NCBI GenBank assembly: GCA_004356335.1
Contig: SMXP01000062.1
Span: forward strand, 1-11,848
Direction: 5' to 3'
DNA: 11,848 nt
Source of the DNA: Alphaproteobacteria bacterium
Lineage (GTDB): Bacteria > Pseudomonadota > Alphaproteobacteria > SMXP01
Below the pieces are notes generated by a model. That model was not told where the DNA came from. It worked only from the letters and a program-made list of their open reading frames with translations, and searched no databases. Made by a program: the position numbers and the translations under genes. Positions 5,440-11,848 of this stretch are shown one piece after another. Positions within the stretch are counted from its first letter, which is position 1; each line of letters begins with the position of its first letter.

Positions 5440-6522
5440 TTAGTCGTTGGCGGGCGGCGCATCCGCCTTGATGGATTCTGCCTGGGCCCAAACGCGCTTG
5501 TCCTTCAAATAGCGCGCCGAATCAAATCCATCCGTTGGCTGATAGTCAGAGAAAAGATTTGGTGGATAGGCTTCGACATATTGTTCATATAGATCGCGAT
5601 AAAGCGAAACGTGAATATTGGGTATCCGGCGTGTCGCACGGAATTGTTTTATCGGTATCGTCCCAAGGACCCCTGTTTCGTTGGGTGACGTTGCTTTGGC
5701 GACAATCTCGCCATTAGGTCCGTAAAGAGCGGTGCCGCCGGAGGCTACGTCATCAAAGGAGCCCGGATTGTTTGGCGAGATGGCATTATTGACGATGGCC
5801 GTATACATCTCGTTATAGCGGGCATTGGCTTGAATATCGAAAGCGGAAAAACCGCCGGTGGCGGTGCGCAACATCAATTCGCCGCCCTTCAATGCGAAAG
5901 CACGAATGATTTCGGGTTCCAGCTGGGTCGAAGTGGTGCAAATATTGCCGATGTCAGTGCGCGTGACCGGTATCACTTCGTCGCGGCCATACATCTCCAG
6001 ATATTGATCGAGCACATCGAAAATCGTGGTGGTGAAAACTTCAAAGCCGCCAAAAATACCTTTGATGTTACGCAGCTTCCAATGCCGGCCCACGATTTTA
6101 CCGGTTGGCGCTATAACGCTGGTGATGCTGAGAACATGGTTGGGCCAATCCGCGTCCCTGGCATAAGAACCGAAAACAATATAGCAACCATATTGTTGAG
6201 CTTTTTTGGCAATGGCCTCGGTTTCTTCGCCGGGAACTTCAATGGCCACTTTTAACAGCGCTTCCCGATTCCAACTGCCGCTAAAGCCGGTGATGGGAAA
6301 TTCATGGAACATGACAAGGTCTTTGGGGCCGAGCCAACCATTGGCCGCATCGATAAGTCCCAGCATGTGGTCCAGATTGGCTTTGCGGGTTGCCGCTACG
6401 TTGTTGGCATCAACGGCGCGAACCCGCGATTGCACCAAGCACACACGGATGACGTCTTTCTTTAGGGGAACGGTTTCGTAGGTTCCATTTTTCGACATGG
6501 AAACGGTGTCTTTTCCGGACAT
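5440..6522 (-). CDS. Nitrilase-superfamily carbon-nitrogen hydrolase (amidase-like)
   Basis: A 360-residue cytoplasmic enzyme of the nitrilase superfamily, which hydrolyses amides, nitriles or N-carbamoyl compounds through a Glu-Lys-Cys triad. The triad is visible: E74 in MFHEFPITGF, K149 in GRHWKLRNI and C195 in GNICTTSTQLEPE. The order of IRVCLVQSRV (first strand), VPGEETEAIAKKA, GCYIVFGSYA, APTGKIVGRH and YGPNGEIVAKA (late strand) follows the family fold. The stretch between Lys and Cys is longer than in many members, and TTST after the cysteine replaces the usual Tyr/Trp-Asp, so it sits outside the standard Nit or beta-ureidopropionase groups; it may be nearer aliphatic amidases. The substrate is not predictable. 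Start 6522 has a strong GAGGAAG six bases upstream; the frame is open to 6585 but without a binding site. A TTGACA lies at 6608-6613 on this strand but lacks a good -10 partner. It appears to be a single-gene unit. Confidence 0.87.
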   Translation of the reverse strand: MSGKDTVSMSKNGTYETVPLKKDVIRVCLVQSRVRAVDANNVAATRKANLDHMLGLIDAANGWLGPKDLVMFHEFPITGFSGSWNREALLKVAIEVPGEETEAIAKKAQQYGCYIVFGSYARDADWPNHVLSITSVIAPTGKIVGRHWKLRNIKGIFGGFEVFTTTIFDVLDQYLEMYGRDEVIPVTRTDIGNICTTSTQLEPEIIRAFALKGGELMLRTATGGFSAFDIQANARYNEMYTAIVNNAISPNNPGSFDDVASGGTALYGPNGEIVAKATSPNETGVLGTIPIKQFRATRRIPNIHVSLYRDLYEQYVEAYPPNLFSDYQPTDGFDSARYLKDKRVWAQAESIKADAPPAND

Positions 6523-7036
6523 AAACTTCCTCGCAATTGTCGATGAGTGGCGTATTTCAGTGCCGTATTTCGATGTGACGCGCATTGAGCGAGGTCCCGT
6601 GTCTCCTTGTCAAGAGATGTCATAAAACGTGTTTGGTGTGCGTGCGCGCCGGATAAACCGTGCCGCAGGACGTCACTCACGCGACGGCCGCCTCGGTGCC
6701 GGGTTCGGCCGCCGCCATGGGCGCCTCAGGCCGTTCCACGGGAGGCGGCAGGGGATCCGATCTGACGGGTGCGCGCACGTTTTTTTGTTTTTGTCCGTGA
6801 CGTATTAAACGGGCCTATACCAAGGTGACGAAGGCTGCAAACCGCTGCCGGCTGAAAAAGGCCCCGGATTTCGGCGGTTGCGGCTCTTTCTGGGCATCTA
6901 GAGCGTTTCCGAACTTAACAGAATCGCGAAAATGCTCTAGTTACAACCCGCCACAGGATGGGCTTAAGGCAGCCGTAAGCCTTGTCACATTTAGTCGCTT
7001 TCGAATTCAGGCAGCGGGAAAAGGCTAGAAGATATC
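6523..7036. other. 514-bp intergenic region with GC-rich stretch, possible gene remnant and one repeat
   Basis: No convincing gene is present. Positions 6680-6780 are markedly GC-rich. On the minus strand an open frame at 6677-6814 encodes 45 residues containing VRAPVRSDPLPPPVERPEAP, a composition like a disordered protein tail, with no start signal; it could be a remnant or chance. GTGCGCGCAC at 6769-6778 is a perfect palindrome followed on the plus strand by T7-G-T5, but no gene ends before it. A plus-strand frame at 6825-7028 crosses the repeat at 6898-6940 and has no family look. No adaptor-protein gene for the downstream transporter is found here. Confidence 0.5.
6898..6940. repeat. Palindromic intergenic repeat, A module
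   Basis: CTAGAGCGTTTCCG and CGCGAAAATGCTCTAG are imperfect inverted ends (CTAGAGC and GCTCTAG pair exactly at 6898-6904 and 6934-6940) around an AT-rich centre. The ends match module A of the copies at 3616 and 4349. It stands alone about 100 bp before the RND transporter start codon. Confidence 0.6.
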
Positions 7037-10000
7037 ATGATCTTATCGGACGTATCCGTTAAGCGGCCGGTTTTTGCCACCGTTGTCGCCATTTTGTTGG
7101 TGACGTTCGGCGCCATTTCCTTTACCCGCTTGCCGCTTCAGGAATTGCCCAGCATTGAAGTGCCGATTGTCTCCATTAGCACAACTTATATCGGAGCCTC
7201 GGCGGAGGTCGTTGAATCGCGGGTCACCCAGATGATTGAAAACGTGGTCGGTGGCTTAGAGGGCGTCGACCATATTCAATCGACCTCGCGCAACGAGCGA
7301 TCCAGCGTCCAGATCTTTTTCGAATTGGACAGGAATCTGGATGCGGCGACCAGTGATGTGCGCGGAGCCATATCGCGTTTGGGCAACCGGCTGCCCAGTG
7401 AGGTCGCTCCGCCTAGTGTCAGCAAAATGGGTACCGAGGGGTGGGCAATCATGTGGCTCGCTCTGGCATCCGATTCCTTAAATAACATGGAGCTGGGCGA
7501 TTATTACCGCCGCTACATTCATGATCGACTGTCGGTAATCGATGGTGTGGCGCAGGTGATAGGCGGTGAGGAGGCCATCTCGTCCATGCGCATCTGGCTC
7601 GATCGGGTAAAGCTTGCGGCCCGGGGGCTGACCGTGACCGACGTGGAAAATGCTCTGAGGGCGGAGAATATCGAGCTTGGCGCAGGTAGTATCGAAACGG
7701 AAACGAGTCGGTATCCGTTGCGTGTGCCGCGGGCCTATTCGACCGCGGAAGATTTCAGGCGCCTTGTGCTTCGCGAGGGCTCTGATGGCCATCTCATACG
7801 TTTAGGCGAAGTGGCCGATGTTGAAGTGGCTCCGGCGGAACGGCGTATTTTGTTCCGAAGCAACGGAATCAACCGAATTGGCATCGGCATCGTCAAGCAG
7901 TCCACGGCCAACGCATTGGATGTGTCGCGGGCGGTCCGTGCTGAAAGGTGGGAGATCCAGGCGACACTGCCGGACAATATGGAACTCATTATGAGTCACG
8001 ATTCGACCGTGTTCGTGGATAGAGCGGTCGATGAGGTGATACGAACCGTGGTTCTGGCAACCATTCTTGTGGTGCTTGTGATCTTTGCTTTTTTAGGGTC
8101 GGTGCGTGCGGCCTTGGTTCCGGCGGTGGTTGTGCCGGTTTGTTTGATCGCTACATTCGGCGTTTTAGACCTCTTCGATTACTCGATCAATCTGATGACG
8201 CTGCTGGCGTTAGTCCTTTGTATTGGTTTGGTGGTCGACGATTCGATTGTCGTGTTGGAAAACATTCAACGCCGTATGGAATTAGGTGAGCCGCCTCTTA
8301 TTGCCTCCTATCGCGGTGCGCGGCAAGTGGCATTCGCTGTAATCGCGACGACGATGGTGTTGATTGCGGTCTTTGCGCCGCTCATTTTTGTTGATGGTTT
8401 CATCGGACGCGTCTTTGGTGAATTGGGTGTCACTATTACGGCGGCGATCTGTCTATCGACTTTTCTGGCGTTGTCTTTGTCGCCCATGATGTGCTCCAAA
8501 TTGTTGCAGCCCGAAAAAGTCAAAGCAGCACAATCAAGCCGCGTATCGCGTTTAGTCAATTTATTGCGGGCCAATTATATCAAGCTGCTGAAGAAGCTTT
8601 TGCCTCATCCCATTTTAGGCGGCGTGACTTTGCTGGCAATCATGGGTGTCATCGTTATGTTGTGGCAAGTGATTCCCAAAGAACTAGCACCCCCGGAAGA
8701 CCGTGGTGTCATCAACGGCCAATTAACGGGGCCCGAGGCTGCCAGCTACGATTTCACCGTTCGGCAAATGAATGTCGTCGAAGACATGCTGCAAATGTAT
8801 TTGGATAACGGTGAAGCATGGCAAGTGCTCATACGAGTCCCTGGGGGCTGGGGTCCCAGCCGCACATACAATTCCGGCATGTTATTGTTGGTGCTGAGCG
8901 ATTGGAGCGAACGCGAGCGCAATGGGCTCGACATTGCGTCGGAGATCAGCGCAAAGATGGGTCAAATACCCGGTCTGTTCGGGTTTGCCGGTATGCAATC
9001 CGGTATGACGGGACGTTGGGGCGCACCGGTGCAAATTGTTCTGAGTGGCGGCGATTATGAGACCGTGGCGGAATGGGTCGAATCGCTGGCGCAAATTGCC
9101 CGGCGGAACCCAAAATTGTTGCGGGTGGATATAGATTACAAACCGACTAAACCAAAATTCGAAATCGAGATTGATCGCGAACGGGCAGCCGCCCTGGGCG
9201 TTTCGGTTCAAACCATTGGCAATACGCTCGAAACCATGCTGGGCTCACGACGCGTGACGACTTATATGGATCGCGGTCGGGAATACGACGTCATTTTGCA
9301 AGTGCGCGAAGCGGACCGGCGGCAAACGACGGACATAACGAATATTTTTGTCCGGTCGTCGCGCGGCTTTCGCGGTCCGCTTATTCCGCTTGCCAATCTG
9401 GTTACCATCAAACCTGTGGCCGACGCGGGCAATCTAAAACGCTGGAACCGGCTTCCGGCCGTTACCTTGTCGGCGTATCTGGCAGACGGGTATTCGGTGG
9501 GCGAGGCTCTGGAATATCTCGACAGGGCGATCGCAGAGGAATTACCCGCCGGACCCAAGGTTGATTACAACGGCGAATCGAAACGCTATAAAGAACAGGG
9601 CGGCGCCTTGTTTTTCGCCTTTGGCATGGCATTGCTGATCGTTTTCCTGGTGCTTGCGGCCCAGTTTGAAAGTTTCATCCATCCTTTCATCATCATGCTG
9701 ACGATTCCCGTTGCGATTGCCGGGGCCCTGGTAGGTTTGTTCCTAATCGATAGCAGTCTCAATATTTACAGTCAGATCGGCCTTGTGATCCTAATCGGTA
9801 TTGCGGCCAAGAACGGCATCTTAATCGTAGAATTTACCAATCAGTTGCGCGACCAAGGCTTACCGTTCGACGACGCGCTGATCAAAGCCTCCGAGACCCG
9901 GTTCCGGCCGATTATCATGACCGGATTGTCGACGTCGGCCGGCGCCATTCCGCTGCTTTTGGCAACGGGCCCGGGGGCCGGTAGCCGCATGACGATCGGC

Positions 10001-10186
10001 ATTGTGATCTTTTTGGGTGTCCTTATCGCCACCTTCATGACGCTCTTTATCGTGCCCATGTTCTATAATTTGTTGGCCCGCCGATCCGGCTCACCGGGCC
10101 GGATCGCCCGCCTGCTTACGGATTACGAAACAAAAGAAGCCGCTGGTGGCCTTGAGCCGATGCCTTCGTCTAATCCGGCCGAATAG
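7037..10186 (+). CDS. RND (HAE1-type) efflux pump inner-membrane transporter
   Basis: A 1049-residue proton-driven transporter of the AcrB/MexB superfamily, full family length, exporting hydrophobic or amphiphilic compounds as a trimer. It starts with the typical MILSDVSVKRPVFATVVAIL first helix and LPLQELPSIEVP. The periplasmic segment (about 31-330) is followed by TM helices from 335. TM4 has GLVVDDSIVVLENIQRR, with proton-relay D401 and D402 (AcrB D407/D408); TM10 has K925 in IAAKNGILIVEF (AcrB K940); R955 and T962 in RFRPIIMT match AcrB R971 and T978. A second periplasmic half covers about 555-850. All relay residues are present, so it should be active. The start has only a weak AGAAGA upstream. 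RND pumps normally work with a periplasmic adaptor and an outer-membrane channel, often encoded just upstream; here neither is adjacent, so partners must be encoded elsewhere. Substrate unknown. The gene ends in TAG. Confidence 0.93.
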   Translation: MILSDVSVKRPVFATVVAILLVTFGAISFTRLPLQELPSIEVPIVSISTTYIGASAEVVESRVTQMIENVVGGLEGVDHIQSTSRNERSSVQIFFELDRNLDAATSDVRGAISRLGNRLPSEVAPPSVSKMGTEGWAIMWLALASDSLNNMELGDYYRRYIHDRLSVIDGVAQVIGGEEAISSMRIWLDRVKLAARGLTVTDVENALRAENIELGAGSIETETSRYPLRVPRAYSTAEDFRRLVLREGSDGHLIRLGEVADVEVAPAERRILFRSNGINRIGIGIVKQSTANALDVSRAVRAERWEIQATLPDNMELIMSHDSTVFVDRAVDEVIRTVVLATILVVLVIFAFLGSVRAALVPAVVVPVCLIATFGVLDLFDYSINLMTLLALVLCIGLVVDDSIVVLENIQRRMELGEPPLIASYRGARQVAFAVIATTMVLIAVFAPLIFVDGFIGRVFGELGVTITAAICLSTFLALSLSPMMCSKLLQPEKVKAAQSSRVSRLVNLLRANYIKLLKKLLPHPILGGVTLLAIMGVIVMLWQVIPKELAPPEDRGVINGQLTGPEAASYDFTVRQMNVVEDMLQMYLDNGEAWQVLIRVPGGWGPSRTYNSGMLLLVLSDWSERERNGLDIASEISAKMGQIPGLFGFAGMQSGMTGRWGAPVQIVLSGGDYETVAEWVESLAQIARRNPKLLRVDIDYKPTKPKFEIEIDRERAAALGVSVQTIGNTLETMLGSRRVTTYMDRGREYDVILQVREADRRQTTDITNIFVRSSRGFRGPLIPLANLVTIKPVADAGNLKRWNRLPAVTLSAYLADGYSVGEALEYLDRAIAEELPAGPKVDYNGESKRYKEQGGALFFAFGMALLIVFLVLAAQFESFIHPFIIMLTIPVAIAGALVGLFLIDSSLNIYSQIGLVILIGIAAKNGILIVEFTNQLRDQGLPFDDALIKASETRFRPIIMTGLSTSAGAIPLLLATGPGAGSRMTIGIVIFLGVLIATFMTLFIVPMFYNLLARRSGSPGRIARLLTDYETKEAAGGLEPMPSSNPAE

Positions 10187-10242
10187 CTGAATAATGCGTT
10201 ATCGACCTTGTTGGACGATCGGCTGAGTGGGTCCGCGCCGGC

Positions 10243-10323
10243 TAGAGTGTTTCCAGGAAAAGTGGATACCGGTTTTCCGTCCGGAAACACGACAAATCAA
10301 TAACTTAGGGTCCGGTTTTGATT
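10243..10323 (-). repeat. Inverted B-module repeat plus second repeat motif
   Basis: GTGTTTCC (10247-10254) and GGAAACAC (10283-10290) form the outer stem, and GGAAAA (10256-10261) with TTTTCC (10273-10278) the inner one. Read on the minus strand it gives GGACGGAAAACCGG then CCACTTTTCC, the core of the plus-strand B modules elsewhere in the window, so this copy is inverted. At 10306-10323 TAGGGTCCGGTTTTGATT repeats the motif seen in reverse at 248-265. Together they fill much of the gap between the RND gene and gabD. Confidence 0.65.
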
Positions 10324-10396
10324 GTGCGGTGCAGGTCGGTCGGGCATGGCATGGCCGTTTATTCGTACGCAAATGATATGGGTTTAGGAGAGTGCG

Positions 10397-11848
10397 ATGG
10401 ACCTCAAGGATCCAAGCTTGTTCCGGCAGCAAGCATACATAAACGGAACATGGACGGACGCGCAGGATGGCAGCGTTGTTGACGTCACCAATCCGGCGAG
10501 CGGCGACGTCATAGCGACAGTGCCCTTTATGGGGACCCAGGAAACTCGCGCGGCCATCGCCGCCGCGCAAGCAGCGTTTGCCGGTTGGAAACAACGGAGC
10601 GCAAAGGAACGCTCTACCGTGCTGCGCAATTGGCACGATTTAATTCTGCAAAATGTCGACGATCTGGCGTTGATCATGACATTGGAGCAAGGTAAGCCCT
10701 TGGCCGAATCGCGCGGCGAGATCGCATACGCCGCCTCGTTTATCGAATGGTTCGCGGAAGAAGCCAAACGCCTTTATGGCGATGTCATTCCCCATCATCA
10801 AAACGATAAACGGATTATCGTGATCAAACAGCCGATCGGCGTGGTCGGCTCCATCACGCCGTGGAATTTTCCCGCGGCCATGATCACACGCAAAGTGGGC
10901 CCCGCGCTGGCGGCCGGCTGTACCTTTGTCGCCAAACCCGCGACGGCCACACCGCTTTCCGCTCTGGCGCTGGCGGAACTCGCGGAACGGGCAGGCGTGC
11001 CCAAAGGCGTGTTCAACGTCATCACCGGCTCGGCGCGCGCCATTGGCGAAGAGCTTACGTCCAATCCGAGCGTGCGTAAGATCACGTTTACCGGCTCGAC
11101 TGAAATCGGCAAACAGCTTTTGGTGCAATCGGCGCGCACGGTCAAGAAAGTCTCCATGGAATTGGGCGGCAACGCACCGTTCATCGTGTTCGACGACGCG
11201 GATCTCGACGCGGCGGTCGAGGGCGCCATGGCGAGCAAATATCGCAATACCGGGCAGACTTGCGTGTGTGCCAATCGCATCTATGTGCAAGCGGCCGTCT
11301 ATGACGCGTTCATGGAAAAATTTACGTCGGCGGTACAAACTCTAAGAGTTGGTCCCGGTACGCAGGACGGCGTTACCCAAGGACCCTTGATCGATATGGC
11401 AGCGGTGGAGAAAGTCGAAGAACATGTTCGAGATGCCGTGACCAAGGGCGCACGTGTGGTCGTCGGGGGTAAGCGCCATGAATTGGGCGGCCGCTTTTTT
11501 GAACCGACCCTTATTGCCGATGTCACTCAAGACATGCTGGTTGCCAAAGAAGAAACATTTGGGCCTCTGGCGCCGATCATAAAGTTTGATCATGAGGAGC
11601 AGGTCATCAATTGGGCCAACGACACTGAATTCGGTCTCGCCGCGTATTTTTATGCCCGCGACATCGGGCGTATTTGGCGTGTGGCGGAGCAATTGGAAGT
11701 CGGTATCGTCGGCATCAACACCGGCATTATTTCCACCGAAGTAGCACCGTTTGGTGGTGTCAAAGAATCCGGCCTGGGCCGCGAAGGATCCAAATACGGC
11801 ATGGATGATTTCGTCGAGATCAAATATCTGTGCATGGGCGGGATTTAA
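10397..11848 (+). CDS. gabD: Succinate-semialdehyde dehydrogenase (NADP-type, GabD)
   Basis: Oxidises succinate semialdehyde to succinate with NAD(P)+, the last step of GABA breakdown; relatives also take glutarate semialdehyde. The 483-residue protein is complete and close to E. coli GabD in length (482) and along its whole sequence. Signature segments are LFRQQAYINGTW (8-19), LEQGKPLAESRGEIAYAASF (96-115), PWNFPAAM with oxyanion N157, the cofactor lysine K180 in AKPA, the general base E255 in MELGGNAPF, and the catalytic C289 in GQTCVCANR with the second cysteine C291 characteristic of GabD. The C-terminal block GINTGIIS, then EVAPFGGVKESGLGREGSKY, is also typical. AGGAGAG precedes the ATG by six bases. 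The stop codon TAA is the last triplet of the window. The upstream neighbour is a transporter separated by a repeat, so it is probably its own unit or the first gene of an operon to the right. Could use semialdehydes made by the omega-aminotransferase (inference). Confidence 0.95.
   Translation: MDLKDPSLFRQQAYINGTWTDAQDGSVVDVTNPASGDVIATVPFMGTQETRAAIAAAQAAFAGWKQRSAKERSTVLRNWHDLILQNVDDLALIMTLEQGKPLAESRGEIAYAASFIEWFAEEAKRLYGDVIPHHQNDKRIIVIKQPIGVVGSITPWNFPAAMITRKVGPALAAGCTFVAKPATATPLSALALAELAERAGVPKGVFNVITGSARAIGEELTSNPSVRKITFTGSTEIGKQLLVQSARTVKKVSMELGGNAPFIVFDDADLDAAVEGAMASKYRNTGQTCVCANRIYVQAAVYDAFMEKFTSAVQTLRVGPGTQDGVTQGPLIDMAAVEKVEEHVRDAVTKGARVVVGGKRHELGGRFFEPTLIADVTQDMLVAKEETFGPLAPIIKFDHEEQVINWANDTEFGLAAYFYARDIGRIWRVAEQLEVGIVGINTGIISTEVAPFGGVKESGLGREGSKYGMDDFVEIKYLCMGGI

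Noticed and set aside
6769..6793. GTGCGCGCAC followed by a T-rich run as an intrinsic terminator
   Set aside because: The palindrome has no loop-forming spacer, and no plus-strand gene ends upstream of it.
6825..7028. 67-codon plus-strand frame just before the RND gene
   Set aside because: It runs through the repeat at 6898-6940, lacks a binding site and does not look like an adaptor or regulator.
10640..11338. 232-codon minus-strand frame
   Set aside because: Antisense shadow of gabD, rich in Arg, His and Asp, with no domain signature.

Overview
The window looks like chromosomal DNA of an alphaproteobacterium. The grounds are the closeness of GabD, Ald and the omega-aminotransferase to alphaproteobacterial forms, the moderate-to-high GC coding style, and several dispersed palindromic repeats with ends like TAGAGC...GCTCTA and a core like GGAAAACCGG, a style I associate with alphaproteobacterial intergenic regions. 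This placement is inference; there is no rRNA or marker gene here. I see no tRNA, CRISPR, integrase or transposase.

Layout. Positions 1-2114 (minus strand) hold a probable operon: an Lrp/AsnC-type regulator, a class III omega-amino acid:pyruvate aminotransferase of the beta-alanine:pyruvate type, and the exported N-terminus of a metallo-beta-lactamase-fold protein that runs off the left edge. The aminotransferase frame is intact except for one in-frame TAG at 881-883. Divergent from lrp, on the plus strand, is alanine dehydrogenase (2357-3475). The 242-bp divergent region carries AT-rich palindromes next to a TATAAT box, as expected for Lrp-type control. Next come a zinc-binding GFA/CENP-V-type protein (plus, 3748-4239), a small Cys-rich lipoprotein with an acidic Ala/Glu helix and a clear intrinsic terminator (minus, 4586-5148), and a nitrilase-superfamily C-N hydrolase (minus, 5440-6522). 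A 514-bp non-coding stretch precedes an RND/HAE1 efflux transporter without an adjacent adaptor gene (plus, 7037-10186). The window ends exactly at the stop codon of an NADP-type succinate-semialdehyde dehydrogenase, gabD (plus, 10397-11848).

How the genes could work together. A pyruvate-dependent omega-aminotransferase turns an omega-amino acid (beta-alanine, GABA or similar) plus pyruvate into a semialdehyde plus L-alanine. Alanine dehydrogenase returns alanine to pyruvate, NADH and ammonium. A semialdehyde dehydrogenase such as GabD oxidises the carbon product. The lrp-ald divergon with the aminotransferase in the lrp operon supports the first two steps being co-controlled. Linkage to gabD, 8 kb away, is only suggestive.

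The most notable points are the single amber codon in the aminotransferase, a two-module palindromic repeat family occupying most long intergenic gaps (one copy sits just upstream of ald, one carries a nested perfect palindrome), and the unclassified Cys-rich lipoprotein. I do not see a clear new multi-gene system; most of the window is ordinary core and accessory metabolism.
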